This document shows positions 19,001-29,169 of a DNA stretch of 64,000 nt, piece by piece (position 1 is the first letter of the stretch; every line of letters begins with the position of its first letter). Under the pieces are notes generated by a model, which saw only the letters and a list, made by a program, of their open reading frames with translations, did not search any database and was not told the origin of the DNA. Position numbers and translations under genes: made by a program. Source of the stretch: Bremerella alba (lineage in GTDB: Bacteria > Planctomycetota > Planctomycetia > Pirellulales > Pirellulaceae); NCBI RefSeq assembly GCF_013618625.1, contig NZ_JABRWO010000008.1, positions 1 to 64,000 on the forward strand, given 5' to 3'.

Positions 19001-19023
19001 GCGGTTACCCGCAAGATGCCGAT

Positions 19024-19042
19024 AGCCGATCGTCGGCTTTCT
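19024..19042 (+). terminator. Short candidate terminator
   Basis: AGCCGA and TCGGCT form a six-pair stem with a TCG loop, followed by TTCT. The stem is short and the T-run imperfect. Confidence 0.35.
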
Positions 19043-19123
19043 AGTTGTCTGCTTGCTGGGCGCGAATTACGGCCTACTCTTGCCAGGAATAGTTCTGCGT
19101 TTTGTAAAAAAATGGGACAGGTG

Positions 19124-19594
19124 ATGGCATCCATTTCACTCAATCATGAGAAGCAAGTTCTTCATGTCGACGACGACGACGACTTCCTGAAGATCACAAA
19201 GCATCGGCTAACCAAGGCTGGCTACCAGGTCACGTCCTTAGGCAATCCGGAACATGCTTTGAAACACTTACTGGACACGAACTGCCGCGTTTGCATCCTC
19301 GATATCGATATGCCCCGCGTCACTGGTTTGCAGTTACTGCAAGAGATCAAGGCCTACGATGGCGGTATTCAGGTCATCATGATGACGGGCCTGGTTTCGC
19401 AGATGACCGTCCTGGAATCGCTGCGTGGCGGCGCAGAGGCCTGTTTTTTCAAGCCGATGCCAGACTTCACACCGTTATTGGAATCGTTAGATGCAACCTT
19501 CGTCAAAGTAGAGCGATGGTGGCAATGTCTGCATGAATTGAAGAATCGCCGAGACAGCGAGTTGAGCGGCGCCAGAGCCTCTCAGTGTATCTGA
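19124..19594 (+). CDS. Single-domain response regulator
   Basis: A 156-residue receiver-domain protein. The acidic cluster is HVDDDDDFL (15-22), the phosphoacceptor Asp60 lies in VCILDIDMPRVTG, the conserved Thr is in VIMMTGL and the Lys in CFFKPM. There is no DNA-binding output domain; the roughly 30-residue tail is charged and ends in ERWWQCLHELKNRRDSEL. The start is the ATG at 19124 preceded by GGGACAGG; the frame is open 36 codons upstream without support. It lies 40 bases before the CheA-like kinase gene and is its likely phosphate acceptor. Confidence 0.85.
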   Translation: MASISLNHEKQVLHVDDDDDFLKITKHRLTKAGYQVTSLGNPEHALKHLLDTNCRVCILDIDMPRVTGLQLLQEIKAYDGGIQVIMMTGLVSQMTVLESLRGGAEACFFKPMPDFTPLLESLDATFVKVERWWQCLHELKNRRDSELSGARASQCI

Positions 19595-19634
19595 GACTTG
19601 GTTACGCGCTTAATCAGCCATTCAGAGAATCATC

Positions 19635-21824
19635 ATGAATACTACCGTAGATCCCAACGACGAACTTCTCTTGGCGTTTATCGATGAATCGCTTCACTCG
19701 ATTCATGGACTCGCTGATCAGATGACGGCCTATTTGAACAATCCGGCCAATTCGGATTCGATCAATGGTGTCTTTCGTACGGTCCATTCGATCAAAGGTA
19801 ATGCTGGTTTCTTTGGCCTATCGGCTATTAAGAAGTTCGCTCATTCGGTCGAAAACACACTGGATGACATCCGAAATCAGAAGCTTGCGTTGACAGAAGA
19901 TCTGAACCGATCGCTGATCGATTCGTTCGATCGAATCAATGGACTTCTCCAGCAAGTCGAGCAGAATGACATTCGCGACGAACTGTCGCCTGAGGAAGTC
20001 GCCCTGCTGGAACGTATCGCCGAATTGTCACTCGACTCGGAAGGGGGTGGTACCGGCGAAGAAGCGATGATCCGCGAATTGCAAACGCTGGCAGAAGAGA
20101 TGAACGCTGCTGGCTTTCCCGAATCGTTGCGATGGTCCGATAAACTGTCGGAACTCATCGGCAATACCGAGGAAGGAGCCGAGTCGGAAGAAGGTTCGGC
20201 AATTGAACCTAAGGATGTTCTAAGCGGGTATTTTGAAATCAGCGGCGAAGACGTTTCGGCTTTGGTTCACGGCGTAGCTCAGGCATTTGTCTGGCCGGAA
20301 GATGGAGCGTGGAACGATGAACGATCTGCCCAGGTTCTCGATCGCTTGGCCGACTTTTCGATGGTTTGTCGTCTGCGCGGCAGCAAGAGCGATCAAGAGA
20401 AGATCGAAGCCGCTGCCAGAGATTTCAAAGCCATTTACGAAAGTCCGATCGGCATCGACGACGGATTGCTTTCGATGGTGTGGGAGAACGTGGCCGCGGT
20501 CATTGAACGATTCCACCCAGAAGAAGAGCCGGTCGAAGAGACAACCTCGCTGAAGCTGAAGGAGCCGAATCCGGACGTCGCTGCGCCGGAGACTCCGGCC
20601 GGTCAGCATGCGAAACGGTCGCGCTCGATTCGTGTCAACGAGAATCACCTCGATCGCTTCCTCGATGACGTTTCGGCGCTGTTTATTACCTGTGAGCGTC
20701 TGAAAGATGTCCAAGCTCGGATGGCCGTGTCGGAAACGATTGGCGAATTGGTAGAAGAACTGCGTCAAGTCAATGTCACCTTTTCGACACAGGCCAATGA
20801 ACTGCAAAAGAGTGTCGTTTCGCTCCGAAAAGTGCCGGTGCGGGCTTTGTTATCTAAGTTTCCTCCGATGGCTCGCAAGTTGGCAAGTGACCTGGGCAAG
20901 CAAATCGATGTCCACATCGAAGGAGAAGAAGTCGAGGTCGACAAGTCGTTGATCGAGGACCTTGATTCACCATTGACGCACATGATTCGCAACGTGGCCG
21001 ACCATGCCATCGAAACGCCCCAGCAGCGACAACAGCGTGGCGTTTGCGAAACCGGAAACTTGTGGATCAGGGCCGAAACGACGCGCACCCATGTCGTTAT
21101 CACGATCCGGGACGATGGGCGTGGTATCGATGCCAGTCGTATTCGCCAGAAGGCCATCGACAAGAAGATTATGCCGGTGGAACAGCTCCAAATGATGCCT
21201 GATACGGAGGTCATCGACTTAATTTTCCATCCGGGCTTTTCAACCGCAGAAGAAATCACCGATGTCTCTGGGCGGGGCGTGGGAATGGATGTTGTCCGGA
21301 CCACGATTCGCGATCACGACGGCGATGTCCATGTCGAGTCGGTGGTCAACGAGGGGACGACGTTTACGATTGAAATACCAATTCGTCAGGCCGTGTTAGT
21401 GATTGAAGGTCTGCTGGTGAATGTTGCTCAAGAGCAGTTCATCATTCCCTTCGAGAATATTCGCGAAGTGATGGAAATCGAATCTGACGAGATAAAGACC
21501 TGCCATGGTCTTCCTATGACGATTGTGCGAGGGCAGACAGTTTCGGTGGTGTCGTTGGCCCAGCAGATGGAACTCTATTCGTCCGAGAATTGGGAAGACA
21601 AGTCCAAGCATGCCGCCGTTTTGGTCGCCAGCAAGCAAGGGGCAGCATGCTTTCTGGTCGATCGCGTGATCGGCAAACGTAAAGTGGTTGTCAACGATCT
21701 GCAGAACGTGCTGGAGAATTGCAACCGGATCAGTGGCGTCGCCCAGTTAGGTGGCGGACACTTGTCGTTGGTGATAAGCGTTCCGGAAATTGTTAAGTCG
21801 TTGGTGCCCAGTACCGTCAGTTAG
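19635..21824 (+). CDS. CheA-like histidine kinase
   Basis: A 729-residue kinase of the chemotaxis family. The N-terminal phosphotransfer domain carries VHSIKGNAGFFG with phosphorylatable His51. A middle acidic region (about 140-330) has no recognised fold. A dimerisation segment (about 345-410) leads into the ATPase domain: MIRNVADHAIE (N box), IRDDGRGID (G1), and GRGVGMDVVR (G2). A CheW-like domain (about 590-725) ends the protein. No receptor, CheW, CheB or CheR gene is near, so it may control something other than a flagellum, with the receiver protein just upstream. Its stop codon overlaps that of the convergent sensor kinase. Confidence 0.88.
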   Translation: MNTTVDPNDELLLAFIDESLHSIHGLADQMTAYLNNPANSDSINGVFRTVHSIKGNAGFFGLSAIKKFAHSVENTLDDIRNQKLALTEDLNRSLIDSFDRINGLLQQVEQNDIRDELSPEEVALLERIAELSLDSEGGGTGEEAMIRELQTLAEEMNAAGFPESLRWSDKLSELIGNTEEGAESEEGSAIEPKDVLSGYFEISGEDVSALVHGVAQAFVWPEDGAWNDERSAQVLDRLADFSMVCRLRGSKSDQEKIEAAARDFKAIYESPIGIDDGLLSMVWENVAAVIERFHPEEEPVEETTSLKLKEPNPDVAAPETPAGQHAKRSRSIRVNENHLDRFLDDVSALFITCERLKDVQARMAVSETIGELVEELRQVNVTFSTQANELQKSVVSLRKVPVRALLSKFPPMARKLASDLGKQIDVHIEGEEVEVDKSLIEDLDSPLTHMIRNVADHAIETPQQRQQRGVCETGNLWIRAETTRTHVVITIRDDGRGIDASRIRQKAIDKKIMPVEQLQMMPDTEVIDLIFHPGFSTAEEITDVSGRGVGMDVVRTTIRDHDGDVHVESVVNEGTTFTIEIPIRQAVLVIEGLLVNVAQEQFIIPFENIREVMEIESDEIKTCHGLPMTIVRGQTVSVVSLAQQMELYSSENWEDKSKHAAVLVASKQGAACFLVDRVIGKRKVVVNDLQNVLENCNRISGVAQLGGGHLSLVISVPEIVKSLVPSTVS

Positions 21825-23326
21825 TCACCGTCGATAAAGTCACTCAACGGGAGCGTGACCGAAATGGTCGTTCCCTTACCGAGAGAAGTCTCGATCTGGG
21901 CTGTTCCCCCCAGCAAACTTGCTCGCTCGTGAATCCCCGAGAGTCCGCAGCGACTAGGGTCGACCTGACTTGGATCGAAGCCGCATCCTTGATCCGCGAT
22001 ACGCAGCAAGATCGTTTTGTCCTCTTGCTGGATCGTTACCCGAGCATGATGGGTGTCACTATGCTTGCGGGCATTGTTCACTCCCTCTTGAATCGTGCGG
22101 TAGATGGCCATCTCTAGTGAAGGGGCAAGGCGTTCGAATTGAACGTCGTGGTAAAAGTCGACCATGAATCCCTCTTCGGTCAGGCGAGTTACCAGATCGT
22201 CGAGGGCCGCGATGACCCCTCCTTGTTCTAAGCTCAGCGGTCGGAGGCCATTGAGAAGTCGGCGAATTTCGCCGATCCCGTTGGATAGCAACTGGGTTCC
22301 GCGACTTAGCTCCTGGTGTCCGTCGGTATCTGAGGGAATCAGGCTGAGCCCTGTTTGCAGAAACATCAACGCACCGGTCATATCTTGGACAACGCCATCG
22401 TGGATCTCATAGGCAATTAACCGTCGATCGCGTTCGTTGGTATCGAGCAAACGTCGAAGTGCACGGCGATCACGTAAGATCTCTTCCTCACGTTGCTTGC
22501 GAACACTAATATCCAAAAAACATGCCAAAAGGGCAGTGCGGCCGGCGAAGTTGATCCGATCCAAGTAAACCGCAGCCCACCAGATGTTGCCTTCGGCTGT
22601 TTTCAGTTTCATAGTCCTACCCCGAATCGAGCCACCACTAACAACGCGATCGAGAAGTGCCTGACGTTGGGCAGGGTCTGCATAAAACTCCCCGGTCATC
22701 TGCTCTTGCAGGGTTTCGTAGGAGGTGGCAAATGCATCGGCGAGTGCGCGGTTTCCAGTCAACACGCGTCCTGTCTCCATGTCGGAGATCACCACCGGGA
22801 TGGGTGTCGTCTCGACCATCGTGCGGAATCGTTTGTCACTCTCGCTCAGTTGGGCCTCGATCTTCTCCTTGCTTTCCTGGAGTGCATGGACTTCTTCTTG
22901 TTCGTCGGTTGCATCGAACGTGGCCCCAACAATGACTTGCTTTCCATCACTCGTCGTTAGCGGCGCGTAGCGAGCTTGCTGAATCGTATTCGAGGCTAAG
23001 CTGCGAACCCTGGCTTTTTGTATTTTACCTTCGGTCAGGACACGATGGAGCGTTTCCTCTAAGATCTTGCCATCTTCCGGGGAAACGAAATCGCGGATGT
23101 TGTGGCCCACGATTTTGTCATAGAGCTCTTGTGAGAAGTAGTTGACATAGGTCAGTTCACCATCCGGATTGATGGTGACGATGTGCACTGGAACCGAGCA
23201 AAGAATGTTTTCCAGTTCCGCGACACGCTGTTTCAGCTGTTTGTTTTCCTGTTCCACGTCGGCAGCCTTCCAGGCCCGGGTTTCCGCCGTTTCTCCTCGG
23301 TAGCAGCTGTCTTTCTCTGGTTGCAC
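21821..23326 (-). CDS. PAS-domain sensor histidine kinase (NarX-type core)
   Basis: A 501-residue cytoplasmic kinase. An N-terminal coiled coil (about 20-42) precedes two PAS domains (about 43-145 and 165-278), the second ending in LACFLDISVRKQREEE. The HisKA_3 core has YEIHDGVVQDMTGAL with His309, and the ATPase domain shows EGVNNARKHS, IADQGCGFD and GLSGIHERASLLGG. There is no membrane segment, so it senses an internal signal. The start is GTG at 23326. No response regulator with a LuxR-type output is adjacent. The last four bases (TTAG) are shared with the convergent cheA-like stop. Confidence 0.87.
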   Translation of the reverse strand: MQPEKDSCYRGETAETRAWKAADVEQENKQLKQRVAELENILCSVPVHIVTINPDGELTYVNYFSQELYDKIVGHNIRDFVSPEDGKILEETLHRVLTEGKIQKARVRSLASNTIQQARYAPLTTSDGKQVIVGATFDATDEQEEVHALQESKEKIEAQLSESDKRFRTMVETTPIPVVISDMETGRVLTGNRALADAFATSYETLQEQMTGEFYADPAQRQALLDRVVSGGSIRGRTMKLKTAEGNIWWAAVYLDRINFAGRTALLACFLDISVRKQREEEILRDRRALRRLLDTNERDRRLIAYEIHDGVVQDMTGALMFLQTGLSLIPSDTDGHQELSRGTQLLSNGIGEIRRLLNGLRPLSLEQGGVIAALDDLVTRLTEEGFMVDFYHDVQFERLAPSLEMAIYRTIQEGVNNARKHSDTHHARVTIQQEDKTILLRIADQGCGFDPSQVDPSRCGLSGIHERASLLGGTAQIETSLGKGTTISVTLPLSDFIDGD

Positions 23327-23365
23327 GTCAAGGGCCCTCTGCCAATGTTAATGGTGGGCCACAAT

Positions 23366-23408
23366 AAAAAAATGGATTGCCGCCCCTGGTGGTTGGCAAT
23401 CCATTTTA
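23366..23408. terminator. Bidirectional terminator between xylA and the PAS kinase
   Basis: AAAATGGATTGCC and GGCAATCCATTTT form a perfect 13-pair stem around a 13-base loop, with A-runs on one side and T on the other. In the minus direction it ends xylA transcription 48 bases after the stop. Confidence 0.85.
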
Positions 23409-23455
23409 GTCGTTCAAACGGCCACCCATAGGCCACTATCCCGTGTTTGCGGTGA

Positions 23456-24766
23456 TTACATATACATGTTGAAGATGTGTTCCAACAGTTCCTGCCGACC
23501 ACTGCTGTTCGGGCTGACATCTCCCTTTTCGAGCATGTAAGCTTCGAGCGTCTTGAAGTCGTGCTTGTCGGCTTCAATCTCGGCACCAACGCCGGAATCC
23601 CAACTCGCGTAGCGTTCTTTGACGAACTGGTCGAGCTTGCCATCGGCCCGAATGGCGGCCGCAATCTTCAGCCCCTTTGCGAAAGCATCCATACCGCCGA
23701 TATGGGCGTAGAACAGGTCGAGCGGCTCGAAGCTTTCTCGGCGAACCTTGGCATCGAAGTTGACGCCACCGGTCCCCAAACCACCGAACTTCAGAATCGA
23801 AAGCATGCATTCGGTGGTCAGGTAATAGTTCGTCGGGAACTGGTCCGTATCCCAACCCAAGAGCAGGTCGCCGGTGTTGGCGTCGATCGAGCCCAAGATG
23901 CCGTTGGTCCCGCAGTACTCCAGTTCGTGCTGCATGGTATGACCAGCCAGGGTGGCGTGGTTGGTCTCGAGGTTCATCTTGAAATGCTTATCCAAGTCGT
24001 ACGACTTAAGAAACGCCAGGCAGTGGGCCGAATCGAAGTCGTATTGGTGCTTGGTAGGCTCTTTGGGCTTAGGTTCGATCAAAAACTGACCGTCGAAACC
24101 GATTTCCTTGGCGTAATCGACCGCCAGGTGGAAGAACTTGCCGAGGTGATCGAGCTCGCGCTTCATATCGGTGTTGAGCAGGTTCTGATAGCCTTCGCGG
24201 CCGCCCCAAAACACATAGCTCTCGCCGCCCAGGCGTTTGGTAACTTCCAAAGCCTTCTTGACGCTGCACGCCGCATACGCGAACGCGTCGGCATTGCAAC
24301 TGGTGGCCGCACCATGCATGAAGCGAGGATTGCTGAACATGTTGGCCGTGCCCCACAACAGCTTGATCCCGGTGCGCTGCTGTTCGGCTTCTAACGCGTC
24401 GACGACGGTGTCGAAGTTCTTATAGGTTTCCTTCAGGTTGGCACCTTCCGGAGCGACATCGCGATCGTGAAACGCATAGTAAGGGGCGCCGAGTTTTTCG
24501 ATAAACTCGAAAGCGACCTTTACGCGATTGACGGCGTTCTCGACCGATTCGGTGCCATCGTCCCAGGGACGCACAGCCGTGCCGGGACCGAACGGATCGG
24601 ACCCGGTGCCGCGGAACGTGTGCCAGTAAACCACGCTGAAGCGGAAGTGCTCCTTCATGGTCTTTCCTTCGACCACTTCGTCTGGGTTGTACCAACGGAA
24701 GGCCAGCGGATTACGCGACTCGGGACCTTCGTATTCGATCTTTCCAACTTCAGGAAACGCTGTCAT
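23456..24766 (-). CDS. xylA: Xylose isomerase
   Basis: A 436-residue enzyme that isomerises D-xylose to D-xylulose (and glucose to fructose). Class II signatures are present: [13 protein letters not shown] near the start, the catalytic-His region [46 protein letters not shown] with metal ligands, and [18 protein letters not shown]. The ATG at 24766 has GGAAAG just upstream; the frame opens four codons earlier. A sulfatase gene lies 35 bases upstream on the same strand and a strong terminator follows. No xylulokinase gene is near. Confidence 0.95.
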   Translation of the reverse strand: MTAFPEVGKIEYEGPESRNPLAFRWYNPDEVVEGKTMKEHFRFSVVYWHTFRGTGSDPFGPGTAVRPWDDGTESVENAVNRVKVAFEFIEKLGAPYYAFHDRDVAPEGANLKETYKNFDTVVDALEAEQQRTGIKLLWGTANMFSNPRFMHGAATSCNADAFAYAACSVKKALEVTKRLGGESYVFWGGREGYQNLLNTDMKRELDHLGKFFHLAVDYAKEIGFDGQFLIEPKPKEPTKHQYDFDSAHCLAFLKSYDLDKHFKMNLETNHATLAGHTMQHELEYCGTNGILGSIDANTGDLLLGWDTDQFPTNYYLTTECMLSILKFGGLGTGGVNFDAKVRRESFEPLDLFYAHIGGMDAFAKGLKIAAAIRADGKLDQFVKERYASWDSGVGAEIEADKHDFKTLEAYMLEKGDVSPNSSGRQELLEHIFNMYM

Positions 24767-24801
24767 GGTTCTTTCCAATTAGGGGTGTGAAGTGTTCGCT
24801 C

Positions 24802-26214
24802 TTAGAGTTCGAGCTGGGAATCGGCAAACACCATTTCCTTCTGGTGTTCTTGAATCAATTCTTGAATCGACTGAATGACCTCGGGGTTGTCCTTGGCCAG
24901 ATTACGCGATTCGCCGGGGTCTTCTTCCAAGTGATATAGCAGCGGCGTTTTGTGGACTTCCGCTTTTGCTTGGCCATATCCTGTTCGTGTCTTTAAATGC
25001 ATCTTCCAAGGGCCAACACGTACGGCCATCAAGTCGTACCCACGATAATAGAAGAGTGCCTCGCGTTGGCTCTTGCCGGTTTGCTTAAGGACCGGGGTCA
25101 GGTCGTAGCTGTCGAGCTTGCGATCGGAAGGAAGCGGCAAGCCGGCCAGCGACGTAAACGTTGCCAGCAGGTCCATAGTGCTGCCCACATCTGCGGCGAC
25201 TTCCGCAGCCGGGATGGTCTTCGGCCACCAGAAGATGGTCGGTTCACGCATGCCGCCGTCGAAAGTGCTTCCTTTGCCATCACGTAGCGGACCCGCCGAG
25301 CCACCATGATCCTTGTAGGTTAGCCAGGGTCCGTTGTCGCTCGTAAAAACGACGAGCGTATTTTCGTCGAGGCCTGTGTCACGAAGCTTTTGCAGAACCT
25401 GCCCCACGCTCCAATCGATTTCTTCGATCACGTCGCCGTAGTATCCGCGTCGGCTGACCCCTTCAAATTCCGGCGAACGAAACAGCGGCACGTGCGGCAT
25501 CGAGTGCGCCAAGTAAACAAAAAATGGCTTGTCTTGGTTGGCGTCAATGAACTGGATGGCCTCTTCGGTATAACGCCGGGTAATCGTCGTTTGATCGGCC
25601 GGACGCTCGATAATTTCTTCGTTCCGCATCAAGGGAACCTGAAAGTATTCGATCTTCGGATCCCAAAAAGATGGATGCCCTTTAGGGGCCGAACTGCTGC
25701 GATCCATGTCGTTGGAATAAGGGATTCCGAAGTAGTAGTCGAATCCATGGTTGGTGGGCAGAAACTGCTTGTGATGCCCCAGATGCCATTTGCCGATACA
25801 CGCCGTTGCGTAGCCACCCTCTTGCAAGGCTTCTGCAATCGTGACTTCTTCGGTCGGGAGTCCCCCTTTCGAGTTCGGGAACAAGACGCGTCGCCGATTG
25901 CTGCACATGCCGTTACGGCACGGCAACCGGCCGGTCATTAAAGCCGCACGGCTGGGCGTGCAAACCGGGGCCGCAACATAAAACTGGGTGAACTTCATCC
26001 CCTCGCCGGCCATCCGGTCGAGATGTTTTGTCCGTATCGTAGGATTGCCAAAGCAACCTAAATCACCGTAGCCCAGGTCGTCGCAGAAGATCACGACGAA
26101 GTTTGGTTGCTTAGGCTCTGAACCCTCTTGAGCCCACGACAACTTGGCAGAGCAAGTCGTGACGATCGCCAACAGCAGTAAGCGCAGACTCAGATTAGAA
26201 AGGTGATAAGTCAT
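24802..26214 (-). CDS. Secreted sulfatase
   Basis: A 470-residue exported type I sulfatase. A signal peptide (LSLRLLLLAIVTTCSAKLSWA) precedes the metal-binding segment NFVVIFCDDLGYGD. The formylglycine motif is canonical: CTPSRAALMTGR with Cys85. Further landmarks are GKWHLGH, VVFTSDNGPW and the C-terminal LYHLEEDPGESRNLA. It removes sulfate esters from carbohydrates, probably algal polysaccharides in the periplasm or outside. An anaerobic or FGE-type modifying enzyme encoded elsewhere would be required. It lies upstream of xylA in the same direction, suggesting a shared transcript. Confidence 0.92.
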   Translation of the reverse strand: MTYHLSNLSLRLLLLAIVTTCSAKLSWAQEGSEPKQPNFVVIFCDDLGYGDLGCFGNPTIRTKHLDRMAGEGMKFTQFYVAAPVCTPSRAALMTGRLPCRNGMCSNRRRVLFPNSKGGLPTEEVTIAEALQEGGYATACIGKWHLGHHKQFLPTNHGFDYYFGIPYSNDMDRSSSAPKGHPSFWDPKIEYFQVPLMRNEEIIERPADQTTITRRYTEEAIQFIDANQDKPFFVYLAHSMPHVPLFRSPEFEGVSRRGYYGDVIEEIDWSVGQVLQKLRDTGLDENTLVVFTSDNGPWLTYKDHGGSAGPLRDGKGSTFDGGMREPTIFWWPKTIPAAEVAADVGSTMDLLATFTSLAGLPLPSDRKLDSYDLTPVLKQTGKSQREALFYYRGYDLMAVRVGPWKMHLKTRTGYGQAKAEVHKTPLLYHLEEDPGESRNLAKDNPEVIQSIQELIQEHQKEMVFADSQLEL

Positions 26215-26349
26215 GGGGCAACTCTAGAGGATGGATGAAAAGCGTTTGAGGCAAGGTAGGTGCTGTGCATCATAAGCCTTGGCCAGGGGCGATTCAACCA
26301 ACCGAACTCTCAGGCATCTGAGAAATTTCCCAACGCGTGGCAACGTGTT

Positions 26350-27159
26350 TCACGAAGACGTAAATCGTCGTAAAACCCAATCTCCCCAGGCTCCAGAAAG
26401 CTGAGAGATGGCAAACAACAGCCGAGCCTTACCGGGAACAACGATTTCAGTTTGACGTTTTTCACAGCCAGCAAGGACCCGCTCGGCAAGCGTTTGGGGA
26501 TCGATCGCTTTAACCTTCACCCCGGCGCCTGGTTGGGAAGCCGAATCAGGCAGGTCGGTGGTTTGCTGGGCGTACCGCGTTCCGGCATCTTCGCGGGCAA
26601 TGGGACCGGGGCAGACCAGCATCACATGGATGCCGGCCTCGGCCATTTCCAGCCGCAGTTGATGATTTAGCCCTGCCAATGCAAACTTGGATGCGGCATA
26701 GGGACCGATGAACTTCGACGCACTTTTGCTGGCCAACGAACCCATGTTGACGATGTGCCCTCGCGAAGCTTCCAGCAGGGGCCTGGCCCCTTGAACGCAG
26801 CGAACTGCCGACAGGACGTTCAAATCGTACGAGCACAGAAACTCGTCAATCGACGTCTCGCAGACCAGGCCACGGGCACTGGTCCCGGCGACGTTGAACA
26901 ACGCGTCGAGTTTGCCGTATTTCTGTTGGATTTCCTCGAAGAGGTTCACCACGTCATCGTCGTTGGTTACGTCGGTGGGTACCGCGTGGGTGAGCTTTCC
27001 GTCGGCGTCCAGTTCCGTCATTGTCGCGTGCAGTTTTTGCTCGTCCCGGGCAGCCAGTACAACGTGGCATCCTTGCTGAATGAGCTGCTGGGCGAGGGCC
27101 CTACCAAAACCTTGCGAGGCCCCGGTTACCACCGCGACTTTATCCTTCCAGTATGTCAC
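26350..27159 (-). CDS. Short-chain dehydrogenase/reductase
   Basis: A 269-residue SDR. The cofactor motif is VVTGASQGFGRALA (TGxxxGxG), followed by FNVAGTSARG, the Ser in NMGSLASKSASK and the catalytic YAASK. The residue after the second strand (LAARDEQKL) is compatible with NADPH. The end is basic and hydrophobic (KARLLFAISQLSGAWGDWVLRRF), which may bind a membrane, as in DltE/YqjQ-type SDRs. Start is GTG at 27159. It is 135 bases upstream of the sulfatase gene on the same strand. Substrate unknown. Confidence 0.88.
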   Translation of the reverse strand: MTYWKDKVAVVTGASQGFGRALAQQLIQQGCHVVLAARDEQKLHATMTELDADGKLTHAVPTDVTNDDDVVNLFEEIQQKYGKLDALFNVAGTSARGLVCETSIDEFLCSYDLNVLSAVRCVQGARPLLEASRGHIVNMGSLASKSASKFIGPYAASKFALAGLNHQLRLEMAEAGIHVMLVCPGPIAREDAGTRYAQQTTDLPDSASQPGAGVKVKAIDPQTLAERVLAGCEKRQTEIVVPGKARLLFAISQLSGAWGDWVLRRFTSS

Positions 27160-27215
27160 CGTTGTCGTTCTACGTCTTTAATAAGTTGAATGGATATCGA
27201 GTCGGCGCTGCAAAC

Positions 27216-27252
27216 AAAAACCCCTGATCCGATCAGGACGAACCAGGGGTTG
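27216..27252 (-). terminator. Rho-independent terminator after the Gfo/Idh gene
   Basis: In the minus direction AACCCCTGG and the matching arm TCAGGGGTT flank a loop and run into TTTTTG. Eight outer pairs are perfect, and an inner CTGATC/GATCAG dyad adds to the structure. Confidence 0.75.
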
Positions 27253-27279
27253 CGTGGGAGTGCATGATGGGTGTTGCGA

Positions 27280-28692
<1,413 letters not shown>

Positions 28693-29169
28693 GGTGAAAG
28701 CTCCCTGGTTGAATGAACGACTAGTTGATTAGACGGGACGAATTAAGTGAATCCGCAGTATTGGTTTGGCTGGAATCAGCCCAGTCTACTATGCAAGGGG
28801 ACGAGGTCCTGACTAATCGGCAAGGTAATGGGGCATGTTAGTTTATAATCGTCTTGAGAAGGTTGGGGTACCGTCAAATTCAAAAAATCGGCAGTCTTCA
28901 TGTTTCGCCGCAGATCGAGGACGGTCTTTCAGTGAGGTAAAACGATCCCCGTAAGGCGGGATCTAGGTCGTAACGGTCTCCCTAGTATGTAGTGGCCATA
29001 AGTTTTTCAAATGGAATAAGCCTCAAAGTGAGAAAGAACCACGCTGTTTGGGCAAACACAATGGTTAAGGATTCGGAAAACCCCATCGTCATGCGCTAAG
29101 CGATGGGCTAGAGTTATGCGTGTCGTTCTCTTGACTTTCCGCATCCACCATTAAACTGGCTACGAAGCT
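28693..29169. other. 477-base divergent intergenic region
   Basis: No gene is supported. Two dyads are visible: GATCCC...GGGATC around CGTAAGGC (28947-28966), and CCCATCG...CGATGGG (29082-29107) about 60 bases before pyk. A TATAAT at 28844-28849 has no good -35 box. The pyk leader could be up to 300 bases long. Confidence 0.4.

Noticed and set aside
23477-24394. A 305-codon frame antisense to xylA
   Set aside because: Shadow of xylA; composition unlike real proteins in the window.
28844-28849. TATAAT as a pyk promoter -10 box
   Set aside because: No acceptable -35 box at 15-19 bases; lies over 300 bases before pyk.
29061-29099. A 12-codon frame in the pyk leader as a regulatory peptide
   Set aside because: No amino-acid bias and no ribosome binding site.
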